Shown: positions 41,985 to 50,976 of the stretch, in pieces
How the letters are laid out: each line of letters starts with the position of its first letter
How positions within the stretch are numbered: position 1 is the first letter of the stretch
NCBI GenBank assembly: GCA_001570385.1
Contig: BBYL01000016.1
Span: 62,001 to 126,000 of the forward strand
From: Microtetraspora glauca
GTDB lineage: Bacteria; Actinomycetota; Actinomycetes; Streptosporangiales; Streptosporangiaceae
Direction: 5' to 3'
DNA length: 64,000 bases
The notes under the pieces: generated by a model
The model's input: the letters and a program-made list of their open reading frames with translations, nothing else
Databases searched by the model: none
What the model was told of the DNA's origin: nothing
Position numbers and translations under genes: made by a program

Positions 41985-42624
41985 CGCCATACGGGCAGGT
42001 TCGCCCCTGAATGACCGGTCCCCGGCACGACACATGAGGGTGGTTTCATCACGCGGCGTATCCGGGGGTGATGCATTGCGCGGTGATGCTGGGGGCCCGG
42101 AGTCACGTGCTCGGGAGGCGTCACGGATGGTGCGTCACGGATGGTGCGTCACGGGATGATGCGTCGCAGGGCGGAGGAGGCCGTTGGAGGTTGGAGCCGG
42201 GTCGGGGCCGGGGCCGGTGTCCGTAGGCACGGCGACGGGGGCTTGCTCCGGCCGGCCGTGATAGTTGCGATCAGGTGCATACCGCTGTCGCGGTCGCGGG
42301 CGCGGTGGTTGCTGGCACGGTCTTACGCCGGCCTCCACAAACCCCCGCCTCCGCGCCCCGCTTTCCCGCCGTATCGCCCGCGGAGGTGACCTCCAGGCCG
42401 AGGATCTCCCGGCAGCCGTCAGCGTTCATACCCGGGGCCCCATCCGAACGCATGCTCTCGGCCCTCGTGTCTTCCGTGCATCACGGCCTATCCGATCGCA
42501 TGCTTCGGCCTTCGTGTTCTGCCCCTGCCCGTGGCTGTGGCCGTGGGCGGCGTCCGGCCGTAGCCTCTCGGTAGCGGCCCGGGCCACGGCGATGGGCTTG
42601 CGTCACCGTCCATTACGGTCACTG
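41985..42624. other. Gap between secreted GH3 and HNH gene
   Basis: 640 bp with no convincing gene on either strand; the frames that are open here are of random composition. It contains a short tandem repeat (42118-42160). Confidence 0.6.
42118..42160 (+). repeat. Short tandem repeat, 14-bp unit
   Basis: GCGTCACGGATGGT occurs twice in perfect tandem, followed by a third, imperfect 15-bp copy. Confidence 0.85.
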
Positions 42625-44394
42625 TCATTGCCTGCGGGCCCAGGCTCGGGGACGGAGCTTGGAATAACGGTGGAAGCGCATCGTCACCGTGCCATCCGGT
42701 AGGTCGATGACCTCGACCTTGTCCGGATGACGGGATTTCCACTTGTTGTCAGGCGCGCACAACGGAGCCAGGTTGTCCAGATCGGTCCGGCCGGACGGGT
42801 ACCACGGCTCGATATGGTCAACCTCGGCCAGATACGCCGGCACGTCACACCCCTCCCGGCAACATGTGGCATATCTGGCGAAGATCGCTTCCCGCTGATC
42901 GTTGGAAGCCAGACGGCGAGCACGGCCGAAGCCGATGACGATCCCCCGCGCGTCACGAAGCACCCGCCGCAACCCGGCGGTGTAAGCCATCCGGCGCGCG
43001 TCCTGCGCGGGGATGGCCCTGCCGTTCTCCAGATGGGCGGGAGCGTCGGACTCACCGGTCAGGGTCTCCTCACTGACGGACACGTGCATGACCGTGCGGC
43101 GGCCGCCCTGCGACAAGCGGACGGCCAAAGCATCGGCCATCCGGCGGGCATGCCCACGCGTGTCAGCGCTTCCGGTTGCGGCCGCGAGGGGTTCCAACCA
43201 GGTCCGCAACTGCATCGTCAGCTCGGGATCCAGCAGACCGGTGACACGGCCCATCCCGTCCAGAGTGTCGGCGATAGTCAGATGCTGGCGTTCGGTTGCG
43301 GCCGCGGCCCGGGCCAGACGACCGTCGGGATCGATGGTCTCAATGATGGCCTGCCCGGCGCGGGCGACATCCTCGACCGTGGAGGCCGAAGCATCAGCCA
43401 ACTCCAGCAGGATCGGCTCAGCCAGACCGGTCTCGGCATCGTCCAGATGCCGCACAGCGGAAGCGATCGTGGTGGCGTAACCGAAAGACAGGCTGCCCTG
43501 GGCCAGGCGGGCCGCCACGTCCGGCAGCCGGGGTAGCTGCCGGGCCAAGGTGAGGCGCTCGTTCGCGCGAGCGGCACGCGACTCGGTCGCGCGGGCCAGC
43601 CACGCCCCGATCGACCGCCGCCCATACAGCTGGTGGCCTTTCCCTGCCTCAGCCACCTGGAGCCGGGCGGCCAGCGCGGCTTCGGCCAGATCGATCGCGC
43701 GTGCCAGCGCCACGATCTCCGCCATCGCCACCTCCGTATCCACCGGTATCCGGCCGGTGTCGACCGCGATCTGCTCAGCGCGGCGCAGCAGGTCGGCCAC
43801 CGCCGCCCCGGCAAGTCCGGGATCGGGCCTGTCCCCCCACCCGGGGGCGGGCTGGTCGCCCCTGCCGGGATCGGGCCGGTCGCCCCTGCCGGATGCTCCG
43901 GCCGGGTCCGGCGTCTCTCGGCGGTCCTGCCAGATCCCGTCCCAGGCTGACGCCTCCCCGCTCGCCCCGCCCGCCTTCCTCGCCTCCCTTACCGGCCGTG
44001 ACCCCTCACCCCGGCGGCCTGCTCCTGCCGTCATCTGTCCGGCAGGACCAGACTCCGCAGCAGCAATGAGGTCGGGCTGCGCAACGGCAGGACCGGGCTC
44101 CGCAGCAGCAGCGAGGTCGGGCTGGACGGCGGCGGGCTGCACTGTGGCGGGCTGGGTGGTGTCGGGCTGGACGGCGGCGGGCGGGGGTGAGACCGGCTGA
44201 CGAAGACGAGAGCGGTCGAGCAACAGCACGGCACCGTATGCGTCACCGGCGAAACGACCAGCTCCGACCGGCGACCTGTGCCGCCGGTGCGCACGCCGCC
44301 CCGAGGAAGACGGCGGCAGCACAGATGTGCCCTGTGAGCAAGGCTGTGAGCCGTCGGCGCGAGGTGACAGCAGCACACCACCCGAAACAAGCAT
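42625..44394 (-). CDS. DUF222/HNH endonuclease-domain protein
   Basis: A 589-residue protein from the ATG at 44394, which has GGGAGG about 10 nt upstream. A Pro/Gln/Ala-rich variable N-terminus contains QPDLAAAAEPG-type repeats and GDRPDPGRGDQPAPGW-type repeats. The DUF222 helical domain follows (about residues 190-430). The HNH nuclease is near the C-terminus: CREGCDVPAYLAEVDHIEPW with Cys ligands and the DH of the HNH core, then NLAPLCAPDNKWKSRHPDK. This family is abundant and multi-copy in actinomycetes, often linked with mobile or repeat-rich DNA. Its substrate is unknown. The N-terminal repeats are specific to this copy. Confidence 0.88.
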   Translation of the reverse strand: MLVSGGVLLSPRADGSQPCSQGTSVLPPSSSGRRAHRRHRSPVGAGRFAGDAYGAVLLLDRSRLRQPVSPPPAAVQPDTTQPATVQPAAVQPDLAAAAEPGPAVAQPDLIAAAESGPAGQMTAGAGRRGEGSRPVREARKAGGASGEASAWDGIWQDRRETPDPAGASGRGDRPDPGRGDQPAPGWGDRPDPGLAGAAVADLLRRAEQIAVDTGRIPVDTEVAMAEIVALARAIDLAEAALAARLQVAEAGKGHQLYGRRSIGAWLARATESRAARANERLTLARQLPRLPDVAARLAQGSLSFGYATTIASAVRHLDDAETGLAEPILLELADASASTVEDVARAGQAIIETIDPDGRLARAAAATERQHLTIADTLDGMGRVTGLLDPELTMQLRTWLEPLAAATGSADTRGHARRMADALAVRLSQGGRRTVMHVSVSEETLTGESDAPAHLENGRAIPAQDARRMAYTAGLRRVLRDARGIVIGFGRARRLASNDQREAIFARYATCCREGCDVPAYLAEVDHIEPWYPSGRTDLDNLAPLCAPDNKWKSRHPDKVEVIDLPDGTVTMRFHRYSKLRPRAWARRQ

Positions 44395-44998
44395 CTGAGT
44401 ATGCCTCCCTTCCCCCTCTGGGCGCTCGGCCCACGGCAAATATATCGCTCACACGTTCTATAGACAACTCTGAGTAGTCACTAATGTACTTAATGTAGGC
44501 AACCTGCTGAATGTTCTGTTCGGGGGGAATTGCTTTCTGGGGTGAGCACCAAGGGCACCGGTCGCTACTGGCCTCTGACGCGTCAGTGAGAAGTGGATAG
44601 CTCGGCCGAGGTGGCGGAGGGAGGCTGTCGGGGTGGCGGGGGAGACCATCGGTCGGCTCGGGCACCGTTGACGGGCGGACCGGTCTCGTGACGGGCGTCG
44701 GGCGGGCTGGTCTCGTGACGGGCGGGCTGGTCTCGAGACTTCGGCTACGGCACCAGGCAGGCGCTCGCCACCTTGCCCGGACACGGGGTGGCGAGCAGCC
44801 GTACCGACGGCGAGAGCCCGGCGTCCGACACCGGTAGTCGCCGAGCCGCTCAGGATCCTCGGGTCGTAACGGGCCAGTGGCGGCCCACGTCAACCCCTCA
44901 CATCTTTCAGCGAAACATGCGGGAGATTGACCATTATGTGTGGTGATCGTCAGAGCCGCGAGGGTAGACGACAGCCAGCAGAGGATTCAGGGGGAATC
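44395..44998. other. Gap upstream of HNH gene
   Basis: 604 bp, AT-richer than its surroundings at 44440-44540, which probably holds the HNH promoter. It carries a three-copy repeat (44670-44736). No gene is supported. Confidence 0.55.
44670..44736 (+). repeat. Three imperfect 20-27 bp tandem repeats
   Basis: Units of the form GACGGGCGG(A/G)C(C/T)GGTCTCG lie at 44670-44689, 44690-44716 (with a 7-bp insertion) and 44717-44736. Confidence 0.75.
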
Positions 44999-45244
44999 AT
45001 GGCGGCTTGCGAAGTCTGCGGCAACGACTACGACATGAGCTTCGAGGTTCACGCGCAGGGAGCGGTGCACGTCTTCGACAGCTTCGAGTGCGCGATCACC
45101 AAGATGGCGCCGGTGTGCGAGCACTGCGGGTGCCGCATCGTGGGGCACGGAGTCGACGTCGGCGGGCACTTCTGCTGCTGTGCCCACTGCGCGCGGGAGA
45201 TGGGCGCCACCCAGATCGTCGACAAGGTCGGCGCCGGCCGGTGA
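44999..45244 (+). CDS. Small Cys/His-rich (metallothionein-like) protein
   Basis: This 81-residue protein from the ATG at 44999 has GGGGGAA upstream. It begins MAACEVCGNDYDMSFEVHAQ and has CEHCGCRIVGHGV and HFCCCAHCAREMG. Nine Cys and several His residues form CxxC pairs, suggesting two zinc-binding sites. I recall near-identical short proteins across actinomycetes, sometimes called metallothionein. Function unknown; a metal or redox role is likely. Confidence 0.75.
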   Translation: MAACEVCGNDYDMSFEVHAQGAVHVFDSFECAITKMAPVCEHCGCRIVGHGVDVGGHFCCCAHCAREMGATQIVDKVGAGR

Positions 45245-45252
45245 CGGCCCGC

Positions 45253-45315
45253 CCCGTTCCTCCCGTACGGCGCACACGTCCGGCGGGCCGCGCACGGCCA
45301 TGCGGGAGGGACGGG
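45253..45315. terminator. Possible bidirectional terminator
   Basis: CCCGTTCCTCCCG pairs with CGGGAGGGACGGG over 13 bp with one G-T, but with a long loop (37 nt). It lies between the Cys-rich gene and the convergent permease. Confidence 0.45.
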
Positions 45316-45316
45316 C

Positions 45317-46216
45317 TCAGCCCTTGACCGCCCCGATGATCACGCCCTTGGTGAAGTGCTTCTGCACGAAGGGATAGATGAACAGCACGGGGACGAGGGC
45401 GACGACGACGATCGACATCTGGATGGCGAGGCTGGGCGGCAGCGCCTGCCCGGGGATCGAGCTGACCGACGCCTGTCCCGTGATCAGCGACTGCCCCTGC
45501 AGGACGTACTGTCTGAGCACGAGCTGGAGCGGCCACTTGGCGTTGTCGTTCAGGTACAGCACGGCGTTGAAGAACGCGTTCCAGTAGCCCACGGCGTAGA
45601 ACAGGCCGATGACCGCCGTGACGCCCTTGGACATGGGCAGGACGATCCGCCAGAGGATGCGGAACTCGCTCGCGCCGTCGATCCGCGCGCTGTCGGTCAC
45701 CTCCTTGGGGATGTTCATGAAGAACGCCCGCATGACCACGAGGTTGAACGCCCAGACGGCGCTGGGCAGGATCAGCGCCCAGTAGCTGTCCAGCAGCCCG
45801 AGCGAGCTGACCACGAGATAGCTCGGGATCAGGCCCGGCACGAACAGGAACGTCAGCAGCACCGTGAACAGCAACGTGCGGTGCAGCACCGACCCCGGCC
45901 GGGACAGCCCGTACGCGGCGAGCACGGTGACGGTCAGGCTGATGGTGGTGCCGACGGCGGTCACGCCGAGGCTGACCAGCACGGACCGGGTCGCGACACC
46001 ACCGGCGAACAGCTCCCGGTAGGCGCCGAAGGACAGCCCGTCGGGCACCGTCACCAGGCCGCCCGCCTTCGTTACCGCCTCCTGCGGGGACAGGCTGGTC
46101 AGCACGACCATGTAGATGGGGAACAGGACGCTGACCACGATGAGCGTCAGGAGCAGCCCCTTCGCCGTCCGCCCGGCGGGACTCGGGCGCTCCGCCCATG
46201 AAGGAAGTGCCGTCAT
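45317..46216 (-). CDS. Sugar ABC transporter permease (YtcP/LplC type)
   Basis: This 299-residue protein has six membrane helices and the EAA-like loop DSARIDGASEFRILWRIVLP. With the LplB-type permease and LplA-type binding protein it forms a three-gene importer of the kind that usually takes up oligosaccharides such as uronide or xylan products. It is the last gene of the operon and carries no ATPase. Confidence 0.92.
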   Translation of the reverse strand: MTALPSWAERPSPAGRTAKGLLLTLIVVSVLFPIYMVVLTSLSPQEAVTKAGGLVTVPDGLSFGAYRELFAGGVATRSVLVSLGVTAVGTTISLTVTVLAAYGLSRPGSVLHRTLLFTVLLTFLFVPGLIPSYLVVSSLGLLDSYWALILPSAVWAFNLVVMRAFFMNIPKEVTDSARIDGASEFRILWRIVLPMSKGVTAVIGLFYAVGYWNAFFNAVLYLNDNAKWPLQLVLRQYVLQGQSLITGQASVSSIPGQALPPSLAIQMSIVVVALVPVLFIYPFVQKHFTKGVIIGAVKG

Positions 46217-46265
46217 CGAATCTCCTTAAGTGGGGAGCCTCCGGACGCCTGCCGTGGGGAGGAGG

Positions 46266-47294
46266 TCATGACTTCTTGTAGATCCCTTGCTCGCCGAACC
46301 GGTGTGCGACCTTGTTCGCGATCACGATGAGGATCAGGCCCACGACGCCCTTGACCAGGCCCGCCGCGGCGCCGTAGCTCCACTCTCCGGTCAGCAGCGT
46401 GCGCCAGTACACGAACGTGTCGAGCACCTCGGCCGCGTCCCGGCCGACCGCGTCGCGCTGCAGGAAGAACTGTTCGAACCCGACGTTGAGCGCGTCACCG
46501 AGCCGCAGGATCAGCAGCAGGATCACCACGGGACGCAGTCCCGGCAGCGTGATGTGCCACAGCCGCTTCCACCTGCTCGCGCCGTCGACGGCCGCCGCCT
46601 CGTACAGGTTCTGGTCGATCGCCGCCAGCGCGGCCAGGAAGATGATGGTGCCCCAGCCCGCGTCCTTCCAGATCGTCTCGCCCGTGACGAGCAGCAGGAA
46701 GGTGTCCGGGTTCGTCATGAGGTCGAGGCCCTCGTACCCGTGGTCGCGCAGGATCTGCGAGATCAGACCGGCGCCGCCGAACATCTGCTGGAAGAGCGTG
46801 ACGACCAGCACCCACGAGAAGAAGTGCGGCATGTACACGACACTCTGGATGAACAGGCGCAGCCGGGGCCGTACGACGCTGTCCAGCAGGATCGCCAGCA
46901 GGATCGGGACGGGGAAGTAGAAGAACAGCTGGAAGGTCGTGATCCCGAGCGTGTTCAGCGTCGCGTCCCAGAAGCTCGCGTCCAGGATCAGCCACTGGAA
47001 GTTGGCCAGCCCGACCCACGGGCTCTCCTTGATCCCGACGTACGGCGAGTAGTCCTGGAAGGCGATGACGCTGCCCATGATGGGGACGTAGTAGAACACC
47101 GCGAGTAGGCCGATCGCGGGCAGCGTCATCAGCAGCAGCGGCCAGTCCCGCCGCAGCCGCGCGCGCAGCGGAGGGCGGTCGGTGCCGGCGCCGGCAGCGG
47201 CACTGGCGCCGGCACCGTCGGCGGACGCCGTCACCGGCGTGGCGGGTGCGGACAGGTCACCCGCCACATCGGTTGTCGCGTGGTTCTCAGGCAC
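46266..47294 (-). CDS. Sugar ABC transporter permease (LplB type)
   Basis: A 342-residue permease begun at a GTG that overlaps the stop of the binding-protein gene by 8 bp, so the two are translationally coupled. The Ala-rich N-terminus (about 45 residues) is followed by six membrane helices, and the EAA loop is EAAAVDGASRWKRLWHITLP. FYYVPIMGSVIAFQDYSPY is typical of the LplB group. Confidence 0.92.
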   Translation of the reverse strand: MPENHATTDVAGDLSAPATPVTASADGAGASAAAGAGTDRPPLRARLRRDWPLLLMTLPAIGLLAVFYYVPIMGSVIAFQDYSPYVGIKESPWVGLANFQWLILDASFWDATLNTLGITTFQLFFYFPVPILLAILLDSVVRPRLRLFIQSVVYMPHFFSWVLVVTLFQQMFGGAGLISQILRDHGYEGLDLMTNPDTFLLLVTGETIWKDAGWGTIIFLAALAAIDQNLYEAAAVDGASRWKRLWHITLPGLRPVVILLLILRLGDALNVGFEQFFLQRDAVGRDAAEVLDTFVYWRTLLTGEWSYGAAAGLVKGVVGLILIVIANKVAHRFGEQGIYKKS

Positions 47295-48984
47295 GGCCGT
47301 TGTCCTGCAGCACCTTCATGTAGAAGTCGCGGGCCTCGTCCCCGCCGTCCCTGCGCCACTCCTCGACGATCTTCTTGACGTCGCTCACGGGACGCCGCCC
47401 GCGCATGATGTCGGTGAACTTGTCCTCGGTGGGGACCTGCAGGCCGGACAGCTTGGACGGCCGCTGGATCCGGATGCCGTCGGTCGGCTGCGCCTCGATG
47501 TACTGGAACGACGCGTTCTGCCAGGCGGCGTTGGCCTTGACCGCGTCGGGGAAGGCCACCCAGTCGGTCGGGAGGGTGCGCCCGCCCAGGAAGATGTAGG
47601 TGTCGGTGTTCTCCTTGAGGCCCAGCTCGTTCTTCTGCGGCGCCCCGTTCGCGTCACGGGTGAAGTGTTTGCCCTCCACGCCGTACATGTAGGTCTCGAA
47701 CTCCTTGGTGCCGAACGGCGCGGCGGTGTAGTTGAGGATGCCGAGGATCTCCTCGACCTGCTCCTTGGGAAGCCCCTTCTTGATGAAGGTGAAGATGCCC
47801 GCCGCGTTGTTGTGGTACATGATCGGCTTGCCGCCGTCGAACGCGAAGAGGGGGAAGGCGCCGACGTTGAACTCGGGGTTCTTCGGCCGCTGCTGGTAGA
47901 GGTGGTCCTTCCAGCCGCCGAGGCCGTCCCGGTAGACGACCAGCTGCCCGGAGGCGAACAGCTCCTTCTCGCCTGCGTTCTTGCTGCCCGCGACGCTCGG
48001 GTGGATCAGCTTCTCGGTGAACAGCTTGCGCATGAACTCGAGCATCGCCTCATACTCGGGCGTCTCGTACTTGTGCGTCAGCTTGCCGCCCTCGTACCGC
48101 CATTCCTGCGGGATGCGGAAGATCGGCCAGACCATCTCGTGGATGTCGCCGAACGCCCAGCGCTTCGCCTTGGCGTCGGTGATCTCCTTGCCCAGTGCGT
48201 ACAGCTCGTCCGCGTTCTTGGGGTTGGCGTTCCAGCCGTTCTTGTCGAACAGGTCCTTGCGGTACAGCAGCGCGTACGGATAGGGCTCGGTGGGGAACGG
48301 CACCGCCATCAGCTTGCCGTTCCACACCGACCACTGCCAGGCGGCGGTGGGCAGCGCGGCCAGCATCGTGTACGGCGTGACCTTGTCTCCCTGCAGGTAC
48401 GGAGTGAGGTCCTCGAAGGCCTTGTCGACGGCGATGTTGAAGTCCGCCATCTTGTCGATCTCCCAGCTCGGGATGACCATGATGTCGGGGATGTCGCCTC
48501 CGGCCAGGCGGGCGGTGACCTTGTCGACGTAGGTGTTGCCGTCCGCGATCTGGAACTCCACGGTCGCGCCGATCGCGGCGTTGACGTCCTGGAAGAAGGA
48601 GTTGTCCGACAGTGGCGGCGGGAGCGGGCCCCACAGCGGGGTCATGGCCTTGTATGTGCCGCCCTTGCCCTGCTTGGTGCTGAGCGCCGTGACCACGTTA
48701 GCCGGATATTTCGTGAAACCGCCTGCGTAGTCTGGCACGCCGGGCAGCGTGGAGACCGTACCTGGAATGTCCGGGGTGGCGCCGGAGAACGCGGTGAAGT
48801 TGGGCACGAGCGACGTCAGCTTCTCGGCGGCTGCCGCGGTGGCCCCGCCCGAGCCGGGCCGCGGCGTGGTCGGCGTGCTGCACGCGGAGAGCAGCCCGCC
48901 GCCGGCGGCGACGGCGGCCGTCAGGCCCACCAGGCCGAGGAACCCGCGGCGGCTGGCCGTCGCGCCTTCGGGGTGATATGTCAC
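47287..48984 (-). CDS. LplA-type substrate-binding lipoprotein (Tat-exported)
   Basis: This 565-residue protein has a twin-arginine signal (ASRRGFLGLVGLT) and a lipobox LLSAC, so it should be exported folded and then lipidated. It is larger than usual binding proteins, as LplA-type ones are, and they commonly bind oligosaccharides. The C-terminal half has GALFAFDGG-like and QYIEAQPTDGIRIQRPSKL segments. The gene heads the LplABC operon and is divergent from the ROK regulator, with an operator-like motif between them. Confidence 0.9.
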   Translation of the reverse strand: MTYHPEGATASRRGFLGLVGLTAAVAAGGGLLSACSTPTTPRPGSGGATAAAAEKLTSLVPNFTAFSGATPDIPGTVSTLPGVPDYAGGFTKYPANVVTALSTKQGKGGTYKAMTPLWGPLPPPLSDNSFFQDVNAAIGATVEFQIADGNTYVDKVTARLAGGDIPDIMVIPSWEIDKMADFNIAVDKAFEDLTPYLQGDKVTPYTMLAALPTAAWQWSVWNGKLMAVPFPTEPYPYALLYRKDLFDKNGWNANPKNADELYALGKEITDAKAKRWAFGDIHEMVWPIFRIPQEWRYEGGKLTHKYETPEYEAMLEFMRKLFTEKLIHPSVAGSKNAGEKELFASGQLVVYRDGLGGWKDHLYQQRPKNPEFNVGAFPLFAFDGGKPIMYHNNAAGIFTFIKKGLPKEQVEEILGILNYTAAPFGTKEFETYMYGVEGKHFTRDANGAPQKNELGLKENTDTYIFLGGRTLPTDWVAFPDAVKANAAWQNASFQYIEAQPTDGIRIQRPSKLSGLQVPTEDKFTDIMRGRRPVSDVKKIVEEWRRDGGDEARDFYMKVLQDNGRA

Positions 48985-49053
48985 GGCGCGTTCCCTTCCT
49001 TTATGTTTGAGGCAGTGAGGGGTGTCGGAGAGAGGATCTCCGGGGTAGAGTTA

Positions 49054-49077
49054 GTTCGTCTTTTGACCAAACAAATT
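49054..49077 (-). promoter_or_regulatory. Shared operator motif, site C (LplA)
   Basis: On the minus strand AATTTGTTTG-N8-ACGAAC, matching site A in arm and spacing. It lies 70-90 bp before the binding-protein start and about 200 bp before the ROK gene, so it could serve both. Confidence 0.55.
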
Positions 49078-49275
49078 AGTCCAGGGTGACGGTTGTCACA
49101 AGGCTTCGCCGGCCACGTTCCCGCGATCGGCCGATCACAGATCGGTGACGGCGGGACGCGGATCGGCCGCGCGGCCGGACAGCGTGATCGGACAGCATGA
49201 TCGGGCAGGGGCAACGGCATGTCGACCCGCGCGCGCATGCGGCATGATGAGCCTGAGCAGGAACGGGGCTGACTT

Positions 49276-50487
49276 TTGATCACTACGCACAACGGGCCTC
49301 AGCCGGCGGACTTCACCGACGTCCGCGCCACCAATCTGGCCGTGGTGCTCCGTTTCGTCCGCGAGAACGCGCCCTGCTCGCGGGCGGACATCGCGGCCTC
49401 GACGGGACTCAACAAGGCCACGGTGTCCAGCCTCGTCGCCGATCTCATCGACCGGCGGCTGCTGCGCGAGACCGGCCTCACCGAGAACCGGGTCGGCCGC
49501 CCCGCCACCATGCTCGTCCTGGACGGCTCGCCGTACGCCGCGATCGGGGTCGAGGTGAACGTCGACTACATCACCGCGGTCGCCGTGGACCTCAAGGGCG
49601 AGGAACTGCTCAACTGGCGCCGGTCCTTCCCCGGCAGCACGTCGAGCGCCGGCCAGGCCATCGCGGCGGTCGCCGCCATCGCCCGCCGTGTCGTCAGCCG
49701 CATGAGCAAGGAGGCCAGGCAGGTCCTCGGCCTCACCGTCGCGGTGCCCGGCCTGGTCGACGTCCAGGGGGCGGTGCGCATCGCGCCGAACCTGGGCTGG
49801 CACGACGTCGATCTGTGCGGAGACCTCGCCAAGGCGCTGCGCGATCCGGGATTCCCCGTCATGGTCGACAACGACGCGAACCTCGGAGCTCTGGCCGAAC
49901 GCCGCTTCGGACCGCACGGCAACGTGGACGACCTCGTCTACATCACCGGCGAGGTGGGCGTCGGCGCCGGTGTGATCATGGACGGCAGGCTCAGGCGGGG
50001 CGGCCGCGGCTACACCGGCGAGATCGGCCACATCCAGATCGACCCCCTCGGGCCCGACTGCCGCTGCGGCCGCCGCGGATGCATCGAGGCCACGGCCGGG
50101 ATCGGCGCCGTCCTCGCGCGCACCGCCCCCGACGCCTCGCCCGCCGACCTGGAGCTGGAGATCGACGAGGTCGTCCAGCGGGCCAGGGGCGGAGACCGCG
50201 AGGTCCTCGACCTGCTCGCCGAGGTCGGCGCCAACCTCGGCAAGGGGCTCGCCGTCGTGGCCAACCTGGTGAACCCCGAGGTCATCGTCCTGGGCGGGTA
50301 CTACGTGCCCCTCGCCCCGTGGCTGCTCGCGCCCGCCGAGGAGGAGATGTTCCGCCGGGCCATCGCGCCCGGCGGAGGCGGCTGCCGGCTCGAGGTCTCC
50401 ACCCTCGGGTACGGCGCGGCCGCGCTGGGAGCCGCCGCCCGCGTTCTCGACTCGGTCGACTCCGGACGCCTCCCCGCACCCGCCTGA
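49276..50487 (+). CDS. ROK-family transcriptional regulator
   Basis: This 403-residue protein starts at a TTG (49276); a better start is not visible nearby. An N-terminal winged helix (CSRADIAASTGLNKATVSSLVADL, in parts) binds DNA. The ROK sugar-kinase-like domain has DNDANLGALAERR, the glucose-type ITGEVGVGAGVIMDGRLRRG, and the zinc motif CRCGRRGCIE near residue 262. ROK repressors of this type sense sugars and release their operators. Divergence from the LplABC operon suggests it controls that importer, and probably sites A and B too. Confidence 0.93.
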   Translation: MITTHNGPQPADFTDVRATNLAVVLRFVRENAPCSRADIAASTGLNKATVSSLVADLIDRRLLRETGLTENRVGRPATMLVLDGSPYAAIGVEVNVDYITAVAVDLKGEELLNWRRSFPGSTSSAGQAIAAVAAIARRVVSRMSKEARQVLGLTVAVPGLVDVQGAVRIAPNLGWHDVDLCGDLAKALRDPGFPVMVDNDANLGALAERRFGPHGNVDDLVYITGEVGVGAGVIMDGRLRRGGRGYTGEIGHIQIDPLGPDCRCGRRGCIEATAGIGAVLARTAPDASPADLELEIDEVVQRARGGDREVLDLLAEVGANLGKGLAVVANLVNPEVIVLGGYYVPLAPWLLAPAEEEMFRRAIAPGGGGCRLEVSTLGYGAAALGAAARVLDSVDSGRLPAPA

Positions 50488-50976
50488 GCTCCGTACGACC
50501 CCTCCGGATCACAGGGCGTTCCGCCGGCCGTCTCACCTACCCGGGTTCCGCCGGGGCGGTTTCCCACCGTCCCACCGTCCCGCCGGTCAACGCGGGCGTT
50601 CCTTCCTTCCACACGCGCCGGGTCCTCTCGGGGGGCGCCGTTTCAGCGTTCTTTCAGGGCGTCGTGCGGAGGGCCGCCACGTCGCCGTGCCGTACGCGCT
50701 GGTGGACCGGCACGTCCGCGATGTCATCCGATCTTTTTGGCGGGTGGGGGTTGACCGAAGCCCGGGTAGGCGGCACCCTTCCGATTAAGTCCCGATTTAA
50801 CACGCAAGAAACCTCTCCTTCTTCTTCGAAGCGCTTCGACGATTCGAGGCCGAGACGCGCTTCGCCCCCCTGAGCAACGCCTTTCTGCCCAAGCCGCGTC
50901 CCAATCGAAGCGCTTCGATCGAAGCGCTCTCTCGCCGGCTCATCGAAGCGCTTCGACACGAAGGTGGATCCCCCCG
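50488..50976. other. ROK to GH3 intergenic region
   Basis: 489 bp without a gene. The distal half holds the LacI operator array. A -35-like TTGACC lies at 50751-50756, but its -10 is unclear. Confidence 0.55.
50826..50956 (+). promoter_or_regulatory. Array of LacI-family operators
   Basis: TCGAAGCGCTTCGA, a perfect 14-bp palindrome, occurs three times: 50826-50839, 50905-50918 and 50943-50956. A degenerate fourth copy abuts the second (50919-50932). The last ends 20 bp before the GH3 start. The central CG-rich palindrome is the LacI/GalR type, and a LacI gene follows in the same operon. Confidence 0.85.

Noticed and set aside
42118..44736. CRISPR or attachment-site interpretation of the short repeats around the HNH gene
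   Set aside because: Units are 14-27 bp, directly adjacent with no unique spacers, and the two sets do not match each other. No integrase or cas gene is near.
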